64,000 bases of DNA from Bacteroides zoogleoformans (GTDB taxonomy: Bacteria; Bacteroidota; Bacteroidia; Bacteroidales; Bacteroidaceae). The stretch's first letter is position 1. The number at the start of each line of letters is the position of its first letter. The notes below the pieces were generated by a model. That model did no database searches, was not told the origin of the DNA, and was given only the letters and a program-made list of their open reading frames with translations. This document shows positions 50,427-58,734 of this stretch, piece after piece. A program made the translations under genes and the position numbers. Location: contig NZ_CP027231.1 in NCBI RefSeq assembly GCF_002998435.1, positions 248,001 through 312,000 on the forward strand, written 5' to 3'.

Positions 50427-53393
50427 TTACTCCGGCATCAGCACCACGCCTTGTTTCTTCTTTCCGTCCATCTTGACGATGAGGGGTTGCTCAAAGCGTA
50501 CATGGCGCAGATACTTGGACTCGTAGGCGGCGGGCTGTGCGTTGAGGAAGTCCTGATTGTACACGCCGTCGTTCATGAAAGCGTTGATGGTGAAGTAGCC
50601 CACGCCGAACGAGGTCAGGTTCTGGAAGAAGTGCGTCCCTTGACTGGGGTCTATGCGGTAGTTGGTCAGTCCCGCCTCCACGATGATGCGGGCTGCGCTG
50701 ATGTGGGGCCACTTCACGGGGATGCCCAGCCAGGTGTCGCTGCTTCCCCAGCGGCCGGGCCCCACAAGGATATAATTCTTGCCATCGTTGAGGAACTGTT
50801 GGTTCAGCTTTTCTATCTCCCATGCTATTTCTTGATTGTGCGAGGCGCTGTAATCGTTCGTCTTGACGTAGACCACATCGTGCATCTCGTTCATGACGCC
50901 ATGCCCCAGCGAGTTGTTGGAGCGGAGCAATATGCGGTCGGCGGAGATGAGCGAGAGGTCTTCGTCCAGCATCTCCTTGCTGTCTACAATGGGGCGGATT
51001 TGCAACAGGTAGAAGGTGCCGGATTTGTCTTTCTCGTGGTTCAGGGTGGCGGCAAACTCTATTTCCACGGGGCGGCGCATCTCCTGTTGCCCGTATTTCA
51101 AGACCAGTTGCAGGATGCGTGCCAAGGGGAATACATCGTGCTGTAGGATATTGGCAAAGGTGATGACTTTACGTCCGCCGGGGTAGAGGCCGTCGCGAAT
51201 CACTTGGTCGTATGGGTCGTAAGTCGAGGCGATGTAGTTCAGCGCTCCGTCCTTTTCGGCCTCCTTGACGTGGAGCTTCAGCAGATTGAAGCCGTCGTCT
51301 ATCGAGAAATCCTGCCCCGCGTTGCGCAGGTCGAGGGCGTAGAACTGCGTCTGCGTCTCTTTCAGCGCAATCTCCATTTCGCTGGTCTGCAACACCTTGG
51401 TGGGGTGGTAGGGAGAGAAGCGCAGCGTCATGCCCCCGTCCACGATGTACTTGCCCAATCCCAGCGCCAGATTGACGGTTCCTTCTTCCGCCTTCTCGTC
51501 GCCGAGGGGGTAGTAATTGAGCGAGCGTGCCACGCCGGACATCGACGGATAGTAGCGGTCGCCGTAATAGTTGCCGGCCACCTCTTGCAGGATGACCGCC
51601 ATTTTCTCTTGGTCGATGACGTTGCTCGTGGCCTGCATGTAGGCTTTGGAGTCGCGGAAGTAGACCGAGGCGTAGACCCCTTTGATGGCATCGCCCAGCA
51701 TGCGCAGCATCTCGTACTTATCGTCCAGATAGGGAATCATGTAGGTGCTGTAGATGCCGGCAAAGGGCTGGTAGTGCGAGTCTTCCAGCAGCGAGGAGGA
51801 GCGGATGGCTATGGGCGACTTCACCACATCGAAGAATGTGAAGAAGTCTGCCACCAGACGGTCGGGAAGTTTGGCTTTCAGGAAGCAGCGCAGGATGGTG
51901 TCGTCGTCCGCATCCGAAAGAGCAATCTGATATAAGTTGTTGCTGTCCATGAACTCGTCGAACACATCCGTGCAGAGTACAACGGTCTTGGGGATGGCCA
52001 CATTGGCATTCTCCAACTCCTCGAACTCGGGATGATGCTTCACCATGTTGTCGATGAATGCCAGTCCGCGCCCTTTGCCTCCCAACGAGCCGTCGCCTAT
52101 GCGGGCAAAGTTGGAGTAACGGTCGAAGCGGTCGCGCTTGAACACCGCCACCACTCCCTGGTTCTTCATCTTGCGATACTTCACGATGGCCTCGAAGATG
52201 ATTTTGCGGTGCGCGTCCACATCCTGCAAGCTGTTCCAGGTGATGGGTTTCAGGAACTCCGCCACCGGAAACATGGCGCGCGAATAGAGCCACCGGCTGA
52301 CGTGGTTGCGGCTGATGTGGTAAAGGAACGACTCTGCCGGCACGGCGAACAGAATGTTCTGCAATTCCTTGAGGTTCTTCACGCGGGCAATCTCTTCCAT
52401 CGTCTCCGGATTGCGGAAGATGAAGTCGCCGAAGCCGAAGTTGTCCGATACGATGCGGCGCAAGTCCACATCCACCTTCTTCGAGTTCTTGTCGATGAAG
52501 GCGGCGTCGTACTTGGCGGCATAGGCGGCGTTGTCCGACTCGGAAGACTGTATGACGAGGGGGACGAACGCATCTTCCTTCCGTATGGCGGCACAGAGCT
52601 TGATGCCCGCCAGTCCGTCTTTCTCGCCTCGCTCGGTGCGGGGGAAGCGCACGTCGGTGATGACACCTAATATGTTGTTCTTGTATTTTTCGTAAAGTCC
52701 GATGGCCTCTTCGTAGGTGCGCGCAAGAACGATTTTAGGTCGCCCCCTCATGCGCAGGGTGCGTTGGTGGGCGTTCAGCGCCTCGGTGGAGAACTCTTGG
52801 CTTTGCTTCAGGATGAACTTGTACAGGTTGGGGAGGATGGAGGAGTAGAACCGGATGCCGTCTTCCACCAGCAGGATGAGTTGCACGCCCACCTCGTTGA
52901 CGTCGTGCTCCAGATTCATCTTGTCTTCTATCAGCTTGATGATGGACACCAGCAAATCCGTATTGCCCAGCCAGCAGAACACATATTCGAATGGAGTCAG
53001 GTCTTCGTTGGCTATGCGCTTGGTGATGCCGTGGCTGAAAGGCGTCAATATCACCATGGGGATATGCTCGTATCGGCTCTTGATGCTGCGTGCCGCGTCG
53101 AATCCTTCGTTGTCTCCCGTGCCCGGCATGCAGATGATAAGGTCGAAAGAGATGGAAGCGAGTTGTGCCAGCGCCTCGTCGCAGGTCGATACTTGCGTGA
53201 ATCGGGGCGGGTAGCGCAGTGAGAGCGAGGTATATTCGTTGAATATCTTCTCGTCTATTCGCCCGTCGTCTTCCAGCATGAAGGCGTCGTAGGGGTTGGC
53301 TATCAGCAGGACATTGAAGATGCGCCTCGTCATGAGGTTGGCGAACTGCGTGTCCTTGAAATAAAGCTGGTTTAATTTGAACTTACTGAGCAT
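50427..53393 (-). CDS. Receiver-domain protein fused to a pyruvate-phosphate-dikinase-like N domain
   Basis: A 988-residue cytosolic protein. Residues about 25-155 form a degenerate receiver-like domain (FDLIICMPGTGD near 83-94, no Asp at the acceptor spot). Residues about 172-330 form a second one with a likely phospho-acceptor Asp247 (GVITDVRFPR) and an acidic pocket (LLVEDGIR). Residues about 430-830 resemble the ATP-binding half of PEP synthase/PPDK: GSLGGKGRGLAFI near 435-447, SPIAIRSSSLLEDSHYQPFAG near 526-545. The phosphohistidine domain and PEP-binding barrel of PEP synthase are absent. Relatives are often labelled phosphoenolpyruvate synthase, which is misleading. menA follows 29 bp downstream. 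Confidence 0.82.
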   Translation of the reverse strand: MLSKFKLNQLYFKDTQFANLMTRRIFNVLLIANPYDAFMLEDDGRIDEKIFNEYTSLSLRYPPRFTQVSTCDEALAQLASISFDLIICMPGTGDNEGFDAARSIKSRYEHIPMVILTPFSHGITKRIANEDLTPFEYVFCWLGNTDLLVSIIKLIEDKMNLEHDVNEVGVQLILLVEDGIRFYSSILPNLYKFILKQSQEFSTEALNAHQRTLRMRGRPKIVLARTYEEAIGLYEKYKNNILGVITDVRFPRTERGEKDGLAGIKLCAAIRKEDAFVPLVIQSSESDNAAYAAKYDAAFIDKNSKKVDVDLRRIVSDNFGFGDFIFRNPETMEEIARVKNLKELQNILFAVPAESFLYHISRNHVSRWLYSRAMFPVAEFLKPITWNSLQDVDAHRKIIFEAIVKYRKMKNQGVVAVFKRDRFDRYSNFARIGDGSLGGKGRGLAFIDNMVKHHPEFEELENANVAIPKTVVLCTDVFDEFMDSNNLYQIALSDADDDTILRCFLKAKLPDRLVADFFTFFDVVKSPIAIRSSSLLEDSHYQPFAGIYSTYMIPYLDDKYEMLRMLGDAIKGVYASVYFRDSKAYMQATSNVIDQEKMAVILQEVAGNYYGDRYYPSMSGVARSLNYYPLGDEKAEEGTVNLALGLGKYIVDGGMTLRFSPYHPTKVLQTSEMEIALKETQTQFYALDLRNAGQDFSIDDGFNLLKLHVKEAEKDGALNYIASTYDPYDQVIRDGLYPGGRKVITFANILQHDVFPLARILQLVLKYGQQEMRRPVEIEFAATLNHEKDKSGTFYLLQIRPIVDSKEMLDEDLSLISADRILLRSNNSLGHGVMNEMHDVVYVKTNDYSASHNQEIAWEIEKLNQQFLNDGKNYILVGPGRWGSSDTWLGIPVKWPHISAARIIVEAGLTNYRIDPSQGTHFFQNLTSFGVGYFTINAFMNDGVYNQDFLNAQPAAYESKYLRHVRFEQPLIVKMDGKKKQGVVLMPE

Positions 53394-53422
53394 GCTCTCT
53401 CTCGGTTGATGGTTTCAAGCCA

Positions 53423-53430
53423 CAAAAGTA
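53423..53430 (-). promoter_or_regulatory. Bacteroides -7 element (TACTTTTG) for the receiver/dikinase gene
   Basis: Minus-strand TACTTTTG, 30 bp upstream of the start codon at 53393. Confidence 0.55.
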
Positions 53431-53473
53431 ATAGAAATCAAACCTATTCGGACGGTTTCTCAGCCTCTTTTTT

Positions 53474-53481
53474 TATATTTG
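53474..53481 (+). promoter_or_regulatory. -7-like element (TATATTTG) ahead of the transposase remnant
   Basis: TATATTTG 37 bp before the first ATG of the transposase fragment at 53518; probably the old transposase promoter. Confidence 0.4.
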
Positions 53482-53517
53482 TGTGTAATATTGCATCCGT
53501 AAAACAATAGATGACCT

Positions 53518-53946
53518 ATGTCTGCTTCATATCCGTTGCCGTATAAAACCGCCGCATGCGCACTCTTATTATTGTGTATGTTCGTTTTTATGTCTGCCGA
53601 CTTGTTCGCCATTACAGTTTTCTCCCATTCTGACGGCTCCGCGCTAAGCCGCATGTTCGGTGAAAAGAAAGATGTGCTCTTATTCCTATCCATCGCAGGA
53701 CAACATCAATTGGCGGAATGTGATATACCGCATAACCAATTGGCTTGTGACGAAGGTTGTCGTTCGCAATGACCGCAAGAAAAGCAAGCTGCCGACTGTG
53801 CTGATAGCCGATGATACGGAGCTTCCAAAAACAGGAGTGCATATGGAATCCATCGGCGAGATGTTCTCCCATGTGCATCAGAAGTGCATTCTCGGGTACA
53901 AGGCGAATAGGCGTAAATATTCCCTTTTGATATCCGGAAACCCATG
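53518..53946 (+). pseudogene. IS4-like transposase remnant, broken
   Basis: A transposase N-terminal third in two frames. Frame 1 starts at 53518 and carries the opening (MSASYPLPYKTAAC to SADLFAITVFSHSDG). After a shift near 53660, frame 2 continues with MCSYSYPSQDNINWRNVIY and PTVLIADDTELPKTG, the latter holding the first DDE-type Asp, then FSHVHQKCILGYKA. The following text skips sequence and the fragment ends at the IS21 junction (53946). The rest of the transposase and its right end are missing. It resembles IS4-family DDE transposases; the exact family is a by-eye judgement. Confidence 0.7.
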
Positions 53947-54021
53947 TGGAAAAGCCACTCTACTTTGACCCTTTTGGCCAAACAGGATTGCCCACCTTGG
54001 CCATAATATGATTGCCCCTTT
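53947..54021. repeat. IS21 left inverted repeat (75 bp)
   Basis: Identical in reverse complement to 56537-56611. It contains two internal copies of a 21-22 bp motif starting ttggcca and ending gattgccc, the usual multiple transposase-binding sites of IS21 ends. Confidence 0.95.
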
Positions 54022-54067
54022 AAAGTCCTGGTGATAGGGGTCAATTTTATTTTATCCTTTTGATTCT

Positions 54068-54847
54068 CTAGTTTTTCTTAGACCTTAACTTGCGCATACT
54101 TTCACCGTACAACTCAATGGTATGGGCCGTATGAATGATTCGGTCAAGGATGGCGTCGGCTATTGTCGGATCACCAACCATGTCATACCAGTTGGACGAT
54201 GGGTACTGCGAGGTTATGATAGTGGATTTCCTTTCATGCCTGTCCTCAATAATTTCGAGCAGGATGGGACGTTCCTTGGCATCAAGAGGTACAAGAAACA
54301 GGTCGTCAAGGATGAGTAACTGGCAACGCTCAATCTTCTTGAGCTCAGTTTCAAGTGTACCTTTGACTTTGGCAACCTTCAGTGCACCAAGCAGTTTGGG
54401 TGCATTGGCATAGAAAGTACGGAATCCCCTTTTGCATGCCTCGTGGCCAAGGGCACATGCCAGATAGCTTTTCCCTGTACCTGAAGAGCCGGTAATGAAG
54501 AGGTTCTGCCCCTTATGTACAAAGTCAAGGGTGGCGAGGCGTTCCATCTGATTGCGCTCAAGGCCCCGGTTTGTGGCATAGTCAATCTGTTCGAGATAAG
54601 CCTTGTATCGGAACGCCGCATTCTTAGTAAGCCGCACTATGGCAGCCTGGGCACGGTAATCCCATTCGCGTGCAAGGAGCATGGAAAGGAAGGTGTCCGC
54701 GGTCATGGACTGTGGAGTGGTGCCGGCAAGGCTTTCCCTGAAAGCCTCCGCCATACCGTGTAATTTCATGCGGCTCATCAAATCCAGTGATATGGTGTTC
54801 TGGTCTTGTTGTCCCGTTACGGGAGCTGTCTTATTATTTATTTCCAT
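54068..54847 (-). CDS. istB: IS21 transposition helper ATPase (IstB)
   Basis: AAA+ ATPase of IS21 that loads target DNA for IstA; 259 residues from the ATG at 54847. Walker A GSSGTGKSYLA near 119-129, Walker B LLILDDLF near 177-184, and the typical DIATNRGLER-like and SQYPSSNWYDMVGDPTIADA segments near 210-229. Two longer in-frame starts exist, but the one given follows the IstA stop by 10 bp. Length is normal for IstB (about 250-260). Confidence 0.93.
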   Translation of the reverse strand: MEINNKTAPVTGQQDQNTISLDLMSRMKLHGMAEAFRESLAGTTPQSMTADTFLSMLLAREWDYRAQAAIVRLTKNAAFRYKAYLEQIDYATNRGLERNQMERLATLDFVHKGQNLFITGSSGTGKSYLACALGHEACKRGFRTFYANAPKLLGALKVAKVKGTLETELKKIERCQLLILDDLFLVPLDAKERPILLEIIEDRHERKSTIITSQYPSSNWYDMVGDPTIADAILDRIIHTAHTIELYGESMRKLRSKKN

Positions 54848-54857
54848 AATTTTAGCT

Positions 54858-56435
54858 TTATTGTTCCTGTTTGTCTTTTCTGTAATAGTCACGTCCACGT
54901 ATATTCTTGTGGGTCAGTGGTGTCGGGGATGTCATGTCAGGCTGTATCCTCCCGTCCTCATCAGGAAGGAAATCCGCGTCTTCTCCCAGTTCAAGCACCT
55001 CGCGTAAGGCCTGATACCCGTATTGTAGCTTCTGTTCTGCGCAGGCGCAGGCAGCGACCAAACGGTCACGGCCGTATTTTTTCTCCAGCGTCAGTATGCC
55101 CCGACAGGATCTGAACGCTTTTGGAGGATATTGCATGACACGCTCCACTTCCCGGAGATAATTCAATACGATATTGTCTATTTCCGAGGCACGTCGGAAG
55201 AGTTCCTCAAGATCCTTGTCATAAGGACCATAGTGCCCCGGCAGGTTGTGCTCCTTTTTCCATGAATAGGTGTAGGGTATGTCACAGCGGTCGTGGATGG
55301 CGACAAGGTTCATGCTACAGTATATTTCCACCGTATCGGCATCATAGAGAATCGTCACACGCCTTCCTGCATATTCCTTCGGGACACTGTAATGGTGCCT
55401 GAACAACGAGACGTAGGAGTTCTTGCCCACGGTCATGAGTTTTCTCTCTTTCATCACGTAGCGTTTCTTAGGAAGCGGACGGAGATAGTCTTTCTCTCCA
55501 CGCAGGAACATCTCCTTACGTGACGCCTCCCGACCGGCCATCACCTTTTCGTTGAAATCAAGCAGGGAAATACGGATGGCGGTATTGAGACCGTCCAGGC
55601 TGGAGAATGTCATCCCCTCTATGTCAAGGTAAACGGAACGGTAGAGAAGTTTCACGGTATTCTCAACCAGGGCCTTGTCCTTGGGGTGGCGTACACGGGC
55701 AGGATAGACCGCACAACCGTAATGCTCGGCAAAGGCGGCGAAATCATCATTGATGACCGGCTCGTTACGGTCGCTCCGTGTGACAGCTGCTTTCAGATTG
55801 TCGGGAACGATGGCCGCCGGGACACCCTCAAAATATTGCATGGCGTTCTCACATCCCCTTATCAGGTCTTCCTTGCGTTGTGACCATACGGCCTCACAGT
55901 AGGTATAATGACTGAACGGCAGGACAGCGACAAAGACCTCGGCCTTCTTCGTCTCGCCTGTCATCTCATCGACAACTTCAAGCCTGTCACCGGCAAAATC
56001 AACATACATCTGGTCGGCGGCATAGTGCTCGACATGGCCGACGACCTTGATGTGGAACTTGTACTGGCGGACTGCCCGCTTGAAGGAAGACAGCTGAAGA
56101 CCGTCAGGATATTCAGCATGATACTCCTTAAACAGTTTTCTGACACTCATCCCTTTGCGTGTCAGGCGGGATACATATCCGGGAAGCAAAGCCTCTAATT
56201 CAATCCTTTTGGAAGAAGGCTCCCGACGTCGGGATTCCGTACCGCCAAACATCTCATGCAACTGCTCCTCGGAAAGGGAGAGAAGATGATCGATGCTTTT
56301 CCCACTTGAAAGGAACAGACGGACATACTTGCGGACAGTGTTACGGGAAGTATGGAACGTGGATGCCGTTTCCTTGATACCCATCCCTGCCGCATAACAT
56401 CTTAAAATGTTCTTGATTCTTTTATTCATTTGCAT
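54858..56435 (-). CDS. istA: IS21 transposase (IstA)
   Basis: DDE transposase of the IS21 element, 525 residues. An N-terminal helix-turn-helix (GMGIKETASTFHTSRNTVRK near 17-36) binds the ends. The catalytic triad is visible: Asp in DQMYVDFAGDRLEV near 145-158, Asp in AAIVPDNLKAAVTRSD near 205-220 and Glu in HPKDKALVENTVKLLYRSV near 245-263. The basic C-terminal part is intact. ATG codons at 56435 and 56429 are both possible starts. The gene is complete and undamaged, so the element could still be mobile. Confidence 0.94.
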   Translation of the reverse strand: MQMNKRIKNILRCYAAGMGIKETASTFHTSRNTVRKYVRLFLSSGKSIDHLLSLSEEQLHEMFGGTESRRREPSSKRIELEALLPGYVSRLTRKGMSVRKLFKEYHAEYPDGLQLSSFKRAVRQYKFHIKVVGHVEHYAADQMYVDFAGDRLEVVDEMTGETKKAEVFVAVLPFSHYTYCEAVWSQRKEDLIRGCENAMQYFEGVPAAIVPDNLKAAVTRSDRNEPVINDDFAAFAEHYGCAVYPARVRHPKDKALVENTVKLLYRSVYLDIEGMTFSSLDGLNTAIRISLLDFNEKVMAGREASRKEMFLRGEKDYLRPLPKKRYVMKERKLMTVGKNSYVSLFRHHYSVPKEYAGRRVTILYDADTVEIYCSMNLVAIHDRCDIPYTYSWKKEHNLPGHYGPYDKDLEELFRRASEIDNIVLNYLREVERVMQYPPKAFRSCRGILTLEKKYGRDRLVAACACAEQKLQYGYQALREVLELGEDADFLPDEDGRIQPDMTSPTPLTHKNIRGRDYYRKDKQEQ

Positions 56436-56536
56436 AGATTTTATTATTACCCCTTACACCAGGACTCGGGTTCTCAAATCTACACAAAAAAAACTCTAAC
56501 GACACTTGTACTAAGTGGTTAATGTTATTTTGGCCA

Positions 56537-56611
56537 AAAGGGGCAATCATATTATGGCCAAGGTGGGCAATCCTGTTTGGCCAAAAGGGTCAAAGTAGAG
56601 TGGCTTTTCCA
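56537..56611. repeat. IS21 right inverted repeat (75 bp), junction with cas1
   Basis: Perfect inverse of the left repeat. Its outer end (56611) falls inside the cas1 coding frame, which reads on into the repeat for six residues (GKATLL) and stops at 56590. Confidence 0.95.
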
Positions 56612-57183
56612 TTGCGTTCCACAAAGGGAAACTGGCTCTTGTTCTGAATAATGAGTTCAGAGAAAACGGAGAAATACTTATTTGCAGCGATACCTTCTAT
56701 CCCTCTTAAGGAATCAAGATTATTAGTTTGAAGAGCTTCACGTTTGCTCATTTCAAGGAACGAGGCAGCCTCAGCCACCGCTTGGTTTTCGCCATTGTCG
56801 CGAAGGAATCTGTGCAGAATGTTCCGATAATTGAGAATTTTTGCTGATATCATGGTTTTGGCGAGATGGATTGATTTCTCTGGATTATCGGCCCAGTGTA
56901 ACTGTTCTCTCCGTAGAAGCACATTCCCTTTTATTGGTCCTTGAACTCTACTGATAAATCTTCCAGATGGCGAGAGGAAGGTAAGAGAAACACCGTTGTC
57001 GTAGCATAATTTCATCAGTCCCGGACTTGCCCCCATATAACCAAAGGTAACAATCCCTTCAATATTGATAATTGGGATACGGAAGATTTCTTTCTGTTTG
57101 ACAGACACAACAACGTTCTGTCCATCTTTGTAAAGATAAGACTCCGGAGTAGTGATGTATAACGTGTTAAGTAGTTTCCTCAT
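56590..57183 (-). pseudogene. cas1: CRISPR-associated Cas1, truncated by IS21
   Basis: Type I-C Cas1 integrase reduced to its N-terminal part. About 191 native residues remain plus six from the element; intact proteins of this type have about 340. The N-terminal beta domain is whole (MRKLLNTLYITTPESYLYKD, FLSPSGRFISRVQGPI near 73-88). The first metal-binding Glu survives in RGIEGIAANKYF near 164-175, but the downstream His and Asp of the metal site are gone, so no integrase activity is expected. The frame breaks where FPFVERN would continue into the conserved NKRPP. Its 5' end overlaps cas4 by 17 bp. Confidence 0.93.
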
Positions 57184-57838
57184 ACAAATTTCTTTTTATA
57201 TAGAAGGAAGCATTTTTTACTTTCTTTTTCATGGGCATACATATATTTAACAGTGAACAGTTGTTGCAACATGGACGATAATCTGCCTGTGGTAAGTTTG
57301 TAGTTTCATAGATGGCGTGCATTTCGTCAGCGCATTGCTTTACTATGTCACGAAGTTGCTGTGTGAAAATAACTTTCTCGCGTCTTTTGGTTTCGGCATA
57401 AAATAGTGCACCTTCCCTAATCCGGATATTGTAGGCTTCTTCCAAACATATTGCTTGGGCAGTGAGCTGTACCTCATCTATTTGGTTTTTCTTTGGTTTC
57501 CCATGCTTGTATTCCACAGGGTAGGGAGTCCATCTGCCAGGATAATTAGGATGTAAGATGCTGTTATGCTCATCATCCGCAGGATGAAGTTCCACAACAT
57601 CAGTCACGCCATAAAGTCCTAACTTATGAGATCCTACGCTGACAGAGCGGAGACATATATAGTCTCCGCATTTCTGTCGGTAGAAAGGGTCATCAACATG
57701 TCTGTGCAGGATATGTCCTTCTGTTGTGAGACGGTTGTCTTCCCACTGTTGCTCGATATGTATCAATGCCCACTGTCGGGGACAGAACCGATAGTGTTGA
57801 ATCCCCGATAACATAAGCATTTCGTCATCTGTGTACAT
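57167..57838 (-). CDS. cas4: CRISPR-associated Cas4 exonuclease
   Basis: RecB-like nuclease that trims new spacers with Cas1-Cas2. From the ATG at 57838 it is 223 residues. The iron-sulfur cysteines are seen as one near the N-terminus (FCPRQWALI near 19-27) and three at the C-terminus (CCNNCSLLNICMP near 188-200), and the nuclease residues as YGVTDVVEL near 77-85 and PVEYKHGKPKKNQIDEVQLT near 108-127. It starts 4 bp after the cas7 stop; a longer start at 57859 would overlap cas7. It looks intact, although its partner Cas1 is broken and Cas2 is absent. Confidence 0.92.
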   Translation of the reverse strand: MYTDDEMLMLSGIQHYRFCPRQWALIHIEQQWEDNRLTTEGHILHRHVDDPFYRQKCGDYICLRSVSVGSHKLGLYGVTDVVELHPADDEHNSILHPNYPGRWTPYPVEYKHGKPKKNQIDEVQLTAQAICLEEAYNIRIREGALFYAETKRREKVIFTQQLRDIVKQCADEMHAIYETTNLPQADYRPCCNNCSLLNICMPMKKKVKNASFYIKRNLYEETT

Positions 57839-57842
57839 CGGA

Positions 57843-58703
57843 TTAGATAAACTCTTCAACCTCTACTCCTTCGGGGACGTGGTCTCTGTCAATTGTGATG
57901 CTGTAATCTGCCACAGAGCGGGGAGTCTGGTCAGTCCTCTTCTCCACTTTTACAAGGTCGAACAATTGATTGGCCGGTGCGTTTCCAAGGATAGAACTGT
58001 GTTTGAAAACGATGAGTTTCTGTGCACTCATCAGTCCGCGTGCTGCCGACCGGTCAATGTCAAACATATTCTTCAAAGCCTCCCAGAACAGACTCAGGTC
58101 ACCTTCGTCAAAGCCGGTCTGTTTGGCAAGATTGGCAGAGATGAATCCATGACAGGCATAGAGGGCATAGGGTACAGTGGCCTTGCGTCCCATGGTTCTG
58201 TTGTCCCCATTTTGCTTCTCGGAATCTTTTTCTGTAGCCACGGCCATTCTGGTGATGGAGTGCTCTGCTGTAGCAATGGAATCAATGGAACGCGCAAAAG
58301 TCATCTGAATGGGGCCGCGTACCTGACCGGCATTCTTTCCTGTTGACATGACAGCACCGAATGTGCGAATATCATAGTATTTTCTACACATCACGTTACG
58401 CGCTGCATCGCGTTTGGCGTCGGACTTGTCTCTGCTCTTGACGCTTTCGTCTTCATACGAGTCGTCAATCAATTTGTTAAGTACGGCTTTCTCCTTGATG
58501 AATATATCATACCCTTCTGCCAAATTCTTGATTGCTTGCACGTAGTTTCTTACTTTACGTTTAAGACATACGTCAGTTACAAGTCCCTGACCTGTTTCGG
58601 CATCAACACGAGGAAGATTGCCCGCATCGGGGTCACCATTGGGATTGCCGTCCACTACATCAAAGATGTAGACGAAATCGATTCTGTTCTTTAATTCACT
58701 CAT
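57843..58703 (-). CDS. cas7: Type I-C Cascade backbone protein Cas7 (Csd2)
   Basis: Forms the helical backbone of the type I-C surveillance complex along the crRNA. The 286-residue protein has Csd2 marks: [20 protein letters not shown] near 9-28, [20 protein letters not shown] near 30-49 and [20 protein letters not shown] near 130-149. The C-terminus is acidic ([11 protein letters not shown]). Length matches the family (about 280-300). It follows cas8c by 31 bp. Confidence 0.94.
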   Translation of the reverse strand: MSELKNRIDFVYIFDVVDGNPNGDPDAGNLPRVDAETGQGLVTDVCLKRKVRNYVQAIKNLAEGYDIFIKEKAVLNKLIDDSYEDESVKSRDKSDAKRDAARNVMCRKYYDIRTFGAVMSTGKNAGQVRGPIQMTFARSIDSIATAEHSITRMAVATEKDSEKQNGDNRTMGRKATVPYALYACHGFISANLAKQTGFDEGDLSLFWEALKNMFDIDRSAARGLMSAQKLIVFKHSSILGNAPANQLFDLVKVEKRTDQTPRSVADYSITIDRDHVPEGVEVEEFI

Positions 58704-58734
58704 GAGTCGTTGATATTTAAGTTATTATATTCTG

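Larger units (their letters stand above)
53947..56611 (-). mobile_element. IS21-family insertion sequence, complete
   Basis: A 2665-bp element with 75-bp perfect inverted repeats (53947-54021 and 56537-56611), terminal TG..CA, and istA-istB on the minus strand, all as expected for IS21. No target-site duplication is visible: the left flank ends cccatg and the right flank begins ttgcgt. The left flank is a cut transposase gene and the right flank is cas1, cut inside its coding sequence. Confidence 0.92.

Noticed and set aside
53947..56611. Target-site duplication flanking IS21
   Set aside because: Looked for 4-8 bp direct repeats outside the ends; left cccatg and right ttgcgt do not match.
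57839..57859. Longer cas4 start at 57859
   Set aside because: Possible, but it overlaps cas7; the ATG at 57838 follows the cas7 stop by 4 bp and still includes the whole nuclease fold.
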